A DNA stretch of 64,000 nt from Alphaproteobacteria bacterium. Lineage in GTDB: Bacteria; Pseudomonadota; Alphaproteobacteria; Rs-D84. The translations under genes were made by a program, and so were the position numbers. The DNA lies in the NCBI GenBank assembly GCA_017511715.1, contig JAFWJF010000007.1:70421-134420 (forward strand). The letters are read 5' to 3'. Shown here piece by piece: positions 16,575 to 24,699 of the stretch; the stretch's first letter is position 1; every line of letters begins with the position of its first letter. Under the pieces are notes generated by a model that saw only the letters and a list, made by a program, of their open reading frames with translations, was not told the DNA's origin and did no database searches.

Positions 16575-17162
16575 ATGAAAAAATTGATGCTTGAATATGC
16601 ATATGTAAAACCTTTCAGGGAAGACCTGAACCCCTACCGCATCAAAACAGCGTTTAATTTTTATATGAACGATTTGAAGCCACTAATTGCGGAAGCGGGT
16701 CAACAACTTGAAGGCCCACACGGTTTGAACACACACACAACATCCGTTGTTTTTCGTGGCATAGATTATGCGCTGCATATAGGTTGCAATCCGATTCCAG
16801 TGGTTTTTGCCTGTGCATTTCATGATATGGCGCGCAACAATGATAACGTTGACCAAGGTCACGGTCAAAGGGCAATACCTATGGCGACAAAAATCATGAA
16901 AAAATTCCCATATTTACTTGATTCTGATGCATGCTTTTCTATCTTGTACGCGATACTGAATCATTCAAATGGTCTTTTTGCCAAAGATTGCATTTCATCT
17001 TGCCTTTGGGATGCAGACCGCACACGTATGGCATGGCAACATGGTTATAATGAACGTTTTTTCAATACGAATCGCGGCAGATATGTTGCACAACACTATC
17101 GAAAATATCTTGAATTTCAGCAAAGTGTTTTCCCGAACATACAATGGTCAAGACAGTACTAA
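16575..17162 (+). CDS. HD-domain phosphohydrolase-like protein
   Basis: A 195-residue cytoplasmic protein of the HD superfamily. Metal-site residues fit: H54 (NTHTTSVVFRG), H83-D84 (CAFHDMAR), H96, H130 (ILNHSNG), D146/D148 (LWDADRTRM). Likely hydrolyses a phosphate ester, substrate unknown. AAGGATGA ribosome site, ATG at 16575. It stands alone between a divergent gene and a terminator. Confidence 0.75.
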   Translation: MKKLMLEYAYVKPFREDLNPYRIKTAFNFYMNDLKPLIAEAGQQLEGPHGLNTHTTSVVFRGIDYALHIGCNPIPVVFACAFHDMARNNDNVDQGHGQRAIPMATKIMKKFPYLLDSDACFSILYAILNHSNGLFAKDCISSCLWDADRTRMAWQHGYNERFFNTNRGRYVAQHYRKYLEFQQSVFPNIQWSRQY

Positions 17163-17167
17163 GAATC

Positions 17168-17203
17168 ATGGTGGCAGGCAAAAAACCTGCCATATCTTTT
17201 TTT
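17168..17203 (+). terminator. Terminator of the HD gene
   Basis: TGGCAGG/CCTGCCA stem followed by ATCTTTTTTT. Confidence 0.85.
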
Positions 17204-17218
17204 ATAAAAATAAAATCC

Positions 17219-17247
17219 TTGTCTATATTGTTTTAGAGGTTTATAAT
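17219..17247 (+). promoter_or_regulatory. Promoter of outer-membrane protein gene
   Basis: TTGTCT, 17 bp, TATAAT; consensus -10 and ideal spacing, suggesting strong expression. Confidence 0.8.
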
Positions 17248-17282
17248 ATCCCCGTGCAAAGACACATAAAAGGAGAACTATT

Positions 17283-17894
17283 ATGAAAACAAAATTATTA
17301 TTGATTGGAACAAGCGCATTTGCATTGTCTGTTGCGGGGGCAAGTGCAACAGAATACAGACCATTTGTTGGCGTTGCCATGGGGGTCCAGGGTATTATTT
17401 ATGATGATGCAATTGAAGACAGCGCGCCATATTATCTGCCAAAAGACTTCATTGCGTTTGGTATCGAAGGCGGTATGCGTTTTGGTTCTTATGATAAAAT
17501 CTATAATGGTGGTTTTTCTGTGAACGTTAATACATCTGATTCTGAAAAAGTATCTTATAAGTTCACAAACGAAACATATGCAAAGTTAAAGACAACCACA
17601 TTAACCACAACATATGACAATTTTATCCGTGTCAGTGGCAACAAGGCCAAACGTATTGATTTAGTTTTAGGCGCAGGTGTTGGTGCAATGAACTATCATC
17701 TTGATTCCCAAATAGCCACAGCAGAAGACGAAACAGCATGGTCAACAGCTTTGGCTTTCAAGGCGGGGCTTGATTTCGAATTAACCAAAAACTTAACCCT
17801 GTCTGCGAACATGCGTATGTTTGTCCCGACACGTGAACATTATAACATTGCGGCATCATATGTTGCTGGTGGTGCGATAAAATATATATTCTAG
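17283..17894 (+). CDS. Outer-membrane beta-barrel protein
   Basis: 203 residues. Signal peptide 1-22 (MKTKLLLIGTSAFALSVAGASA), then alternating amphipathic strands (YRPFVGVAMGVQG, FGIEGGMRFGSY, IDLVLGAGVGAMNY, AFKAGLDFELTKNLTLSANMRMF) and a terminal phenylalanine (AIKYIF), the signal for outer-membrane assembly. Small 8-stranded OmpA/OmpW-like barrels fit the size; exact family not recognised. Strong promoter and AAGGAG ribosome site, so probably abundant. Confidence 0.75.
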   Translation: MKTKLLLIGTSAFALSVAGASATEYRPFVGVAMGVQGIIYDDAIEDSAPYYLPKDFIAFGIEGGMRFGSYDKIYNGGFSVNVNTSDSEKVSYKFTNETYAKLKTTTLTTTYDNFIRVSGNKAKRIDLVLGAGVGAMNYHLDSQIATAEDETAWSTALAFKAGLDFELTKNLTLSANMRMFVPTREHYNIAASYVAGGAIKYIF

Positions 17895-17912
17895 TATGAT
17901 TATATATACTTA

Positions 17913-17941
17913 ACAAAAAACGCCCGTTGGGGCGTTTTTTT
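17913..17941 (+). terminator. Terminator of the barrel gene
   Basis: AAACGCCC/GGGCGTTT stem followed by a T run. Confidence 0.85.
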
Positions 17942-17963
17942 ATGATTATTTTCCATATAGAAA

Positions 17964-17990
17964 CTAAAAACGGTGGCGAACGCCACCGCA
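17964..17990 (-). terminator. Terminator at the end of the secreted-protein array
   Basis: CGGTGGCG/CGCCACCG stem followed on the minus strand by TTTTTAG. It lies after the last array gene. Confidence 0.65.
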
Positions 17991-18011
17991 AACAAAAGTT
18001 TAAGTGAAACT

Positions 18012-18314
18012 TTATTCAACCCAGATATTTGCACGGGTTGCAGAATTGGTTGACCCCACAGGTATAGTAATTTCATTTGTACGCGTAACGGTGACGGTTC
18101 CGTCCGCAGCACTTACCGAAGTCACGATTGCACCGGTGCCCTGGGTGACGTTTGATGCGGACAATTTTGCCTGTTTCGCGGTGTCCAATGCATTATAAGC
18201 ACCCTTAACATAACTGGCGGTTGCGACGTTACCATCAGTGGCCGCCGTCCCTGGTGCCGCCATTGCGGGTGAAATCATTGTTAAAATTGATAAAATACAA
18301 AATACTTTTTTCAT
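18012..18314 (-). CDS. Secreted array protein A (short)
   Basis: A 100-residue exported protein, the shortest of seven related genes in this region. Signal peptide 1-19 (ends PAMA-A), then the family hallmark ATASYVKGAYNALD (about 31-44), a short helical spacer, and a beta-type tail (GAIVTSVSAADGTVTVTRTNEI). No membrane anchor. It looks like a minimal or truncated version of its 232-514-residue neighbours. Role unknown; the repeats of the family resemble phage tail-fibre and trimeric adhesin shafts. Confidence 0.65.
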   Translation of the reverse strand: MKKVFCILSILTMISPAMAAPGTAATDGNVATASYVKGAYNALDTAKQAKLSASNVTQGTGAIVTSVSAADGTVTVTRTNEITIPVGSTNSATRANIWVE

Positions 18315-18363
18315 GGTTCAAACAAAATATTTTTTATTATATTAATTTATTAACTTGTTTTTT

Positions 18364-18396
18364 CTGAATGATTGCACAGGACGCGCAATCATTCAG
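18364..18396 (-). repeat. Perfect 12-bp stem-loop between array genes A and B
   Basis: CTGAATGATTGC/GCAATCATTCAG with a 9-nt loop. There is no T run on the minus strand after it, so it is more likely an mRNA-stabilising or partial-attenuation hairpin than a terminator of gene B. Confidence 0.6.
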
Positions 18397-18409
18397 GTTG
18401 TTTTTATTT

Positions 18410-19954
18410 TTACGATTCTGTGTATTTAACAGAAGCACTGTTAATGGACGTGTTAACCGTACCACTGGTCACAGAACCTGTGACTTGCGCGGTGCCAGCG
18501 GCTTCGCTTGTCCAATCAGTGACTGTTGCAACAGTCCCTGTAATCGCAGTACTTGCCAATGAAGAAGTCAACGTTACATCTTTGATTGTTTCAACTACAC
18601 CGGCTTGTTTTGCCATACTGCTTGTTGCGGTTGTAATTGCAGAACGAACAGCTTTTTCTGTTGGTAATGATGTGTCAGCACCGGTTGCCCCAACAGAAGT
18701 GACTATTGTTCCACTCTTAAAGTTCGTTGTTTTCAAGTTAGTAATCGAATTACCTGTTCCTTCGGCATCAATAGTCTTGTTCGTGAAAGTATTAGTGCTG
18801 CTTGCCGTCACCATACCAGATGTAGCAGTTGCAACTTTTTCATCAACATAACCCTTGGTGGTTAAACCCGTACCGGTATATGTTGTTGGTGCCGCTGCAG
18901 CCTGGATACCATTTGTAAGGCTTACGCCATTTGTATCAACAGTGATACCGCCACCAGACTTTGCTTTAACCGCAAGAGTTGTACCATCTTTCGACAAACC
19001 GTTTCCGGCACTTTGGATTGCGTTATCAGCCTTAGTACCTTGTGCAGCAGTTGCATATGCGTTTGATGCGGTGTATGCCGCGGAACCTAAACCATGAACG
19101 GCAACATCTGTACCATCAACAGCGATTGTACCGTTTGCTGTACCTTCAACAACAGATTGAACCGCGCTATCTGCCAAGTCCAAAGATGTCTGCACACCGG
19201 AAGCCAGGGCAGTTTTTGCAACTGTACCAGCTGTTAATTTTGCACCATCCAAAGCACTTGTTGGTTGTAATGCGGTATCTGCCTTTGCACCTTGTGCGGC
19301 GGTTGCATATGTACCAGATTTAACCTGTAATGCGCCGGTTGTTGTGTTCTTTTCGATTGTTGTGCCATCTACTTTGACGCTGATTGTTTTAGAACCATCC
19401 GTAGTACCGGCAAATTCCAAACCACCTTTGTCTGTCAAATCTGCGCTAACTGTTGTTCCAGATTTCGTTAAACCGTTACCAGCCGTTTGCAGTGCAGAGT
19501 CTGCTTTTGTACCTTGTGCAGAGCTTGCATATGCGGTTGATGCGGTGTATGCTGCAGAACCTAAGCCTTTAACAGATACATCTGTACCTTTGACACTAAT
19601 AGTACCGTTTGCAGAACCTGTTGTGATATCCGCCTTTTGCAATGCGTTTGCACCGGCAGATGCATTTGATCTTATTGTTGCAAGGTCGGAAATTGTATCT
19701 TGCTTGGTATCTTGTAATTTATTAACAGCCTTAATCGCAGCATTATATGCGCCCTTAACATAGCCGGCAGTTGCAACTTTGCCATCATTGGCAGTTGATG
19801 TCGCCAATGCATATTTTGGTGGGTTTGTTGCAGATGCAGCACCAGATGCAGTTGAACCAGGGTCACCGGCAACAACATCGCCAACGGCGGCGCCTGCCAT
19901 CATTGGGGCGGCGGTTAAAATCGCGACCAACGATATTCCAAGTAATTTTTTCAT
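18410..19954 (-). CDS. Secreted array protein B (514 aa, tail-fibre-like repeats)
   Basis: Largest member of the array. Signal peptide (MKKLLGISLVAILTAAPMMAGA), the hallmark ATAGYVKGAYNAAIKAVNK (62-80), then a long Ala/Thr/Gly/Ser-rich body with imperfect repeats of the type YATAAQGTKADTALQ, LGSAAYTAS and GTANGTIAVDGTDVAVHG. This pattern is known from phage tail fibres and trimeric adhesin stalks. No barrel anchor, sortase or intramolecular chaperone domain is visible. Ribosome site GGAAGGAAAAC is shared with C-E. Homotrimer formation is inference. Confidence 0.7.
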   Translation of the reverse strand: MKKLLGISLVAILTAAPMMAGAAVGDVVAGDPGSTASGAASATNPPKYALATSTANDGKVATAGYVKGAYNAAIKAVNKLQDTKQDTISDLATIRSNASAGANALQKADITTGSANGTISVKGTDVSVKGLGSAAYTASTAYASSAQGTKADSALQTAGNGLTKSGTTVSADLTDKGGLEFAGTTDGSKTISVKVDGTTIEKNTTTGALQVKSGTYATAAQGAKADTALQPTSALDGAKLTAGTVAKTALASGVQTSLDLADSAVQSVVEGTANGTIAVDGTDVAVHGLGSAAYTASNAYATAAQGTKADNAIQSAGNGLSKDGTTLAVKAKSGGGITVDTNGVSLTNGIQAAAAPTTYTGTGLTTKGYVDEKVATATSGMVTASSTNTFTNKTIDAEGTGNSITNLKTTNFKSGTIVTSVGATGADTSLPTEKAVRSAITTATSSMAKQAGVVETIKDVTLTSSLASTAITGTVATVTDWTSEAAGTAQVTGSVTSGTVNTSINSASVKYTES

Positions 19955-20048
19955 GTTTTCCTTCCTTTTTTTCCTTTCCTAAGAATCTTTTTGCGATTAA
20001 ATTATAACATAATTCACGCTTTTATTCCAAACACTTTTTTGCCAAATA

Positions 20049-20747
20049 TTATTCCAAAGTAGGCAAACTGACCAATTTCGTTGTCACAGGCTGTGGGTTG
20101 GACCAACTTTCAACATAAGTGATTGTTTTGTTTTCCAATGTATTAACCGCGGAATTTACTTCATTAATCGCGCCAACAGCGCTGTCTTTGTCTGATGTGT
20201 TCAAACCATCCAAATTACCAACCGTAGAATATACTTCATTAATCGCACCAACAACGTTGGTTTGGTCTGTTGTGTTCAAATCATTCAAATTACCAACACT
20301 GGCAGATGTTCCTTCGTAATCTTGCAAGGCATCTGCTATCTGGGATGCAACAGAACCCGCCACATCTGCACCACCATTCAAGGTTTCAATAGCCTCATGG
20401 TCATCGTTAACGATTTTTGCCAAACCATTTACTGGATCCAAAATCATATCAGAAGTCGATTTTACCTGGTTATCCAATGCGGTCAAATTAGCTGAAACTG
20501 ATTTGCCGGCCTTGATAAAAGTTCCATCCGTTGTCACGGCGGTATCGTCAATTAACAAATCGATTTTGTCGGCTGTTGTTTTATACGCGCCACCGACATA
20601 AGATGTCGTTGCCAAATTAGAAGTCGCAACCGGGTCAGCCGCATCTAATTTTGTCAAAGATGCAGAACGGTCACCTTCTGCCGCCATTGCCATCATTGGC
20701 GACACGGCCAAAACCGCAACCAAAGATATTCCAAGTATTTTTTTCAT
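20049..20747 (-). CDS. Secreted array protein C
   Basis: 232 residues. Signal peptide almost identical to D (MKKILGISLVAVLAVSPMMA), the hallmark variant TTSYVGGAYKTTADKIDLL (48-66), then a helical body with two tandem segments of the form VGNLNDLNTTDQTNVVGAINEVYS and VGNLDGLNTSDKDSAVGAINEVNS (each ~24 residues). This 'VGAINEV' unit is common in phage fibre proteins. The tail TYVESWSNPQPVTTKLVSL has no counterpart in the other members. Confidence 0.68.
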   Translation of the reverse strand: MKKILGISLVAVLAVSPMMAMAAEGDRSASLTKLDAADPVATSNLATTSYVGGAYKTTADKIDLLIDDTAVTTDGTFIKAGKSVSANLTALDNQVKSTSDMILDPVNGLAKIVNDDHEAIETLNGGADVAGSVASQIADALQDYEGTSASVGNLNDLNTTDQTNVVGAINEVYSTVGNLDGLNTSDKDSAVGAINEVNSAVNTLENKTITYVESWSNPQPVTTKLVSLPTLE

Positions 20748-20827
20748 TTCTTCCTTCCCTTTTTTCCTTTGAATAAAATAAGAAATATTTTTTATATCGA
20801 AATATTTTCCATTTTATCCGCCTTGGA

Positions 20828-20849
20828 CGGTTGCGCCTAAACGCAACCG
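20828..20849 (-). repeat. Hairpin after array gene D
   Basis: CGGTTGCG/CGCAACCG with a 6-nt loop, 18 bp after the gene D stop. No T run follows on the minus strand. Confidence 0.5.
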
Positions 20850-20866
20850 CCCAAAATGGGAATTAA

Positions 20867-21910
20867 TTAATTCCTAAACGAACTAATCGTCATTGTGGAT
20901 GTGGTATCGTTACCACTTGCCCCGCCCCAAGCCGTTGCGACAGGAATTGCAGTGCCATCGATTGCTTCAATACCACCGGCAAGACTTACCAAGTTACCCG
21001 CAACACCTGCACCCTCGGTCAAAATTGTATGAGCTTGTGCTTGTGCAGCAGTAACGGTTGAATCAGATTTGTCTTGTTTCGCCGCCAAATCAGTTGTGTA
21101 ATCAGCCACAGCAGTTGCAGCATTATCCCAAGCAGTTTTTTGAGCTTCTGTTACAAAAGCGTTATTTGCATCTGTTGCGACATATGCAGGATTCAATTGG
21201 TTAGTAGCAGATAATTCATCCTGTTTGCCAGACCATGTTGTTTTTTCTGCATCCGTCACGAATCGGTGATCTGCATCCGTTGTGATATCAGATGCAGCGC
21301 CAGTTGTTGCGACAGTTGCCAAACCTGTGATATCAGATGCTGCACCGGTTGTTGCGACTGTTGCAAGACTCCCTGGTTGAACCGCTGTGTCTGCCAAGCC
21401 CAAAGATGTAACAACACCAGATGCCAATTGAGTTGTGCCGATACTGCCAGCCTTGACTTCTAATTGTTTGTTGGCGTTTAATCCAACTGTTGTATCATCG
21501 ACTTTTACGCTAAAAACACCTTCGGCACTTTTCGCCAAACCGTCACCAGCAGATGTTGCAGATGTGCTGACTGCATTTTTGATTGCATAACCGATTGTGC
21601 CTTCAACATAACCTTCATCATTTGCATTATATGTTGCAAGTGCAGCCTTATCTTTGATCTCTTTCCTTACAGAACCGGCGGTTTGATCATTACCGTTTAA
21701 TTTTGTAACGGCGGCATTAACATTTGCCAAATCGCCTTCTACTGCATTATACGCGCCCTTTACATAAGATTGGGTTGTGAATGCAGAACCAGTTGTATCG
21801 TTCAAAGTACCGGCGATTGTGACGGCGGACCCCAGTTCGCCCTCTGCCATTGCCATCATTGGCGACACAGCCAAAACCGCAACCAATGATATTCCAAGTA
21901 TTTTTTTCAT
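20867..21910 (-). CDS. Secreted array protein D
   Basis: 347 residues. Signal peptide 1-22, hallmark TTQSYVKGAYNAVEGDL (46-62), then repeats including ATVATTGAASDIT twice in a row and the motif FVT(D/E)AEKTTW/AQKTAW, again a phage-fibre style. It ends with SGNDTTSTMTISSFRN. Its first ~25 codons are nearly identical at DNA level to those of C. Ribosome site and upstream T/C-rich leader as in B and E. Confidence 0.68.
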   Translation of the reverse strand: MKKILGISLVAVLAVSPMMAMAEGELGSAVTIAGTLNDTTGSAFTTQSYVKGAYNAVEGDLANVNAAVTKLNGNDQTAGSVRKEIKDKAALATYNANDEGYVEGTIGYAIKNAVSTSATSAGDGLAKSAEGVFSVKVDDTTVGLNANKQLEVKAGSIGTTQLASGVVTSLGLADTAVQPGSLATVATTGAASDITGLATVATTGAASDITTDADHRFVTDAEKTTWSGKQDELSATNQLNPAYVATDANNAFVTEAQKTAWDNAATAVADYTTDLAAKQDKSDSTVTAAQAQAHTILTEGAGVAGNLVSLAGGIEAIDGTAIPVATAWGGASGNDTTSTMTISSFRN

Positions 21911-22114
21911 GTTTTCCTTCCTTTGTTTTGTTTATTTTCTCTCTAAAAACTTTTTTCCTTTCCATGACATTTTATCATAAATCGGACAAGTGTTTCAAAC
22001 GCTTTTTATGTTTTTTTTACGATAAAATGAAAAATATTTCGATTCGGAAAATATTTTCTATTTTATCCTTTGTAATGGATGGATGGGATAACCCCACCCA
22101 CCCAAAACAAGAGA

Positions 22115-23200
22115 TTATGACTCTGTACCCGTTTGATAAGATTGAACCTGTGGGCTGGTTGATGCCTCTGTTCCAGTAAAGGAAAAACCAGTTGCATTAA
22201 TGTTATCCGCCGTTTGGGTTTCCCAATCTGTCATAGCAGGAATCGTACCAGAAATAGTTCCCTCAGGCGTAAATGTTACGATTGCCGAATTAATTGTCGC
22301 AGTAACACCAGTTTGTGTTGCATAATTGCCTTTTTCATCTTCAATTGTCTTGATACGATTACTCAAAGCAGTATCCGCATCATAAACAGCCTTTGCACCG
22401 GCAACCTGTTCATTTGTTGATGACCCAGTCAAAGTTGATGCGATAGAATCTTTCGCAACTTTGTTTTCATCAGCATAATCTTCAGCATAACCTTTTGCAT
22501 TTTGTTCTGCTGTCGCTGCTGCACCGGCTGCATCATATGCAGAGGAATCTGTATATGCCGCGGTACCCAAGCCATGAACGGCTATATCTGTACCATCAAC
22601 AGATACAGTACCGTTTGCTGTACCTTCAGCAACAGATTGAACCGCGCCGTCTGCCAAGTCCAAAGAATTTTGAACAGCAGTCGCCAATTTAGCCTTGGTT
22701 ACGTTTCCATCTGCGATTTTTGCTGTTGTAACAGAATCAGTCGCCAATTTAGCCGCAGTTACGTTCGCATCTACGATATTTTCTGTTTGAACTGCATTGT
22801 CAGCCAATTTCGCATTAGTAACCGCATCAGCACCCAACTTATCTGTGGTTACAGCACCATTATTGATTAAGCCCGTTGTGACAGAGCCAGCCGTAACATT
22901 GCCCAAAGTTGTGTTCGCATAGTTGCCTGCCAAACCATCAGCATATGATTTTGCATCATCAAATGTTTTATTAACTGCTTTGATTGCGGCATTGTATGCG
23001 CCCTTTACGTATCCAGCGGTCGCGAACTTGCCGTCGTTTGTCGCATCTGCCGGCGCCAACCCGTATTTTGGCGCGTTTTGCGCAACAGGTGCATTGGTGG
23101 AGACAGTTGCACCAGGATCTGCAGTATCTACCGCAGCGCCCGCAATCAATGGCATAGCAGTTAAAACCGCCACCAATGATATTCCAAGTATTTTTTTCAT
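22115..23200 (-). CDS. Secreted array protein E
   Basis: 361 residues. Signal peptide 1-22, hallmark ATAGYVKGAYNAAIKAVNK identical to that in B, then a series of short repeats (GAVTTDKLGADAVTNAKLADNAV, DANVTAAKLATDSVTTAKIADGNV) of the kind found in tail-fibre shafts. The block SLDLADGAVQSVAEGTANGT...VHGLG is shared with B at the DNA level, pointing to exchange between the two genes. Ends VQSYQTGTES. Secreted, unanchored, function unknown. Confidence 0.68.
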   Translation of the reverse strand: MKKILGISLVAVLTAMPLIAGAAVDTADPGATVSTNAPVAQNAPKYGLAPADATNDGKFATAGYVKGAYNAAIKAVNKTFDDAKSYADGLAGNYANTTLGNVTAGSVTTGLINNGAVTTDKLGADAVTNAKLADNAVQTENIVDANVTAAKLATDSVTTAKIADGNVTKAKLATAVQNSLDLADGAVQSVAEGTANGTVSVDGTDIAVHGLGTAAYTDSSAYDAAGAAATAEQNAKGYAEDYADENKVAKDSIASTLTGSSTNEQVAGAKAVYDADTALSNRIKTIEDEKGNYATQTGVTATINSAIVTFTPEGTISGTIPAMTDWETQTADNINATGFSFTGTEASTSPQVQSYQTGTES

Positions 23201-23316
23201 GTTTTCCTTCCTTTTTTTGGTTGTTTTGTTCTTGTTTTGTTTGTTAATTCTTCGTCTTTTTCTTCTTCTATAATCTCAGTCTATCACAATTCAATTTTTC
23301 AATTCAAGTGTTTTTA

Positions 23317-23856
23317 TTATCCACCAAAATCAAAATCTGGGTCAAAGGTATCTTCGACCGTTATCGCGTCCCAACCATTGCTGGTATAGACGTATTTTTT
23401 GCCGTCTTCCACATCACCAGACGTGATAAAACCGGCGTTATCAATTTCATCTTTGGTGTAAACATCTGCCGCGTTCGCCTTTGCATCTATGTCAGCGTTT
23501 GTTAAATAACCCTTGGCTTCTATTTCTTGTTTGGTGTAAACATCCGCCGCGTTCGCCTTTGCATCTATGTCAGCGTCTGTTAAATAGCCCTTGGCTTCTA
23601 TTTCTTGTTTGGTGTAAACATCCGCCGCATTCGCTTTGTTTTCAACATCGGCTGTTGTTAAATAGCCCTTGGCTTCTATTTCTTGTTTGGTATAGACGTC
23701 GTTCTTGTTCGCCTTTTCCGCGTCAATCTTTTGATAAACCGTACGCAAGCCCTTGTCAACATAACCCTGGGTCGTCAAAACCGCAGAATCTGCCAACGCA
23801 GCCCCCGTCATTATTGATACAGATGTCATTATTCCGAAAAATGCTAACTTTTTCAT
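23317..23856 (-). CDS. Secreted array protein F (26-residue repeats)
   Basis: 179 residues from the ATG at 23856 (GGAAAGGGGAA ribosome site). Signal peptide 1-22, the hallmark variant LTTQGYVDKGLRTVYQKID, then four 26-residue repeats (about 54-157), each VYTKQEIEAKGYLT plus ADIDAKANAAD; the last is diverged (VYTKDEIDNAGFIT). The tail TVEDTFDPDFDFGG closely resembles the tail of G. 'YTK-EID' repeats are widespread in phage tail fibres. The start of the upstream gene G's stop is 20 bp away, so F and G form a unit. Confidence 0.7.
   Translation of the reverse strand: MKKLAFFGIMTSVSIMTGAALADSAVLTTQGYVDKGLRTVYQKIDAEKANKNDVYTKQEIEAKGYLTTADVENKANAADVYTKQEIEAKGYLTDADIDAKANAADVYTKQEIEAKGYLTNADIDAKANAADVYTKDEIDNAGFITSGDVEDGKKYVYTSNGWDAITVEDTFDPDFDFGG
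23460..23693 (-). repeat. Three tandem 78-bp repeats inside gene F
   Basis: Units start at 23460, 23538 and 23616 with very high identity. The unit length is a multiple of three, so gain or loss by slippage keeps the frame and changes the number of 26-residue protein repeats. Confidence 0.9.
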
Positions 23857-23876
23857 TTCCCCTTTCCTTTTCTGCA

Positions 23877-24545
23877 TTATTCAGTGAAATCAAAATTTTC
23901 ATCAAACTCGTCTACGACACTTATCGAATCGTAATTCACATTTTGTTGCGTGGTCGATGGGTATGTCGATGTCGCCCCAACATTATCCAATAAACCATCT
24001 ATTTCGTCTGCCGTGTAGTAATCATCCGCCAACACAGTTTCAACCTGATTCTGAACCGCCGCAGAATCTAAAGATATCGTGTTGCCAGTTTTTACCAAAC
24101 CATCACCAACACTTATTGCATCTTGCTTTCCATTTTCAAGGTTTTGTACACGGTCCGCCAAATTAGTAAAATCACCCGATGAAATGCCCGCAGTTGATGC
24201 CGAACCCGTCGTCGGCTTTATCGTCCCGGCACTCACACCAGTTGAATGAATATATTTTCCCAAACTTAAACGTGATTCTTCGGCAGAATTTACAGCGTTC
24301 GCCTTGGTCGGAACTTTGTTAATCGTCAACGGCGTACCACTTGTCACATTTGTTGAACGAATAGACCCCAGCCTTTGTGTCGTTGGGGTCGATGTATTAT
24401 TAGTCCTTACCACCGATGTGTTTGTACCAACGCGCGCGGTATTTGTACCCAACATTTTAACACTGGGGGCCGCAGAAACACTGCACATGCCAAAAACCGA
24501 CATTACCAAAACACTTGATAAAAATCGTATATTAAATTTGTTCAT
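23877..24545 (-). CDS. Secreted array protein G
   Basis: 222 residues from ATG 24545 (AAGGAAAGGA ribosome site). Signal peptide (MNKFNIRFLSSVLVMSVFGMCSVSA), a Thr/Ser/Asn-rich stretch (about 30-75), a coiled segment (FTNLADRVQNLENGKQDAISVGDGL) and a YTADEIDGLLD motif as in F. Its tail ISVVDEFDENFDFTE matches that of F (V-x-D-x-FD-x-x-FDF). The YVKGAY hallmark is absent; the position is taken by SLGKYIHSTG. First gene of the array on its strand. Confidence 0.65.
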   Translation of the reverse strand: MNKFNIRFLSSVLVMSVFGMCSVSAAPSVKMLGTNTARVGTNTSVVRTNNTSTPTTQRLGSIRSTNVTSGTPLTINKVPTKANAVNSAEESRLSLGKYIHSTGVSAGTIKPTTGSASTAGISSGDFTNLADRVQNLENGKQDAISVGDGLVKTGNTISLDSAAVQNQVETVLADDYYTADEIDGLLDNVGATSTYPSTTQQNVNYDSISVVDEFDENFDFTE

Positions 24546-24651
24546 GATTCCTTTCCTTGTCAGATATGATATCACAAAACCAAAATATAACCAAGGGTTT
24601 TTTAAGACTTTTTTTCAAATTTTTTCACAAAGCCCGAATTTCCGGCATTTA

Positions 24652-24680
24652 TAATAAAAAATGGGGCGTTGCCGCCCCAA
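24652..24680 (-). terminator. Terminator of argS
   Basis: GGGGCG/CGCCCC stem followed on the minus strand by ATTTTTTATT. Confidence 0.85.
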
Positions 24681-24699
24681 TCATTAATAATGACATACA

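Noticed and set aside
18410..19763. Plus-strand open frames opposite the secreted array (for example 18372-18851 and 19344-19763)
   Set aside because: Mirror readings of the repetitive minus-strand genes; they lack ribosome sites and signal peptides.
23460..23693. CRISPR-like repeats
   Set aside because: Repeats are contiguous, 78 bp, in frame with a protein and have no spacers.
18012..24545. Prophage tail-fibre region
   Set aside because: Every protein has an N-terminal signal peptide and there are no capsid, terminase, baseplate, integrase or lysis genes nearby.
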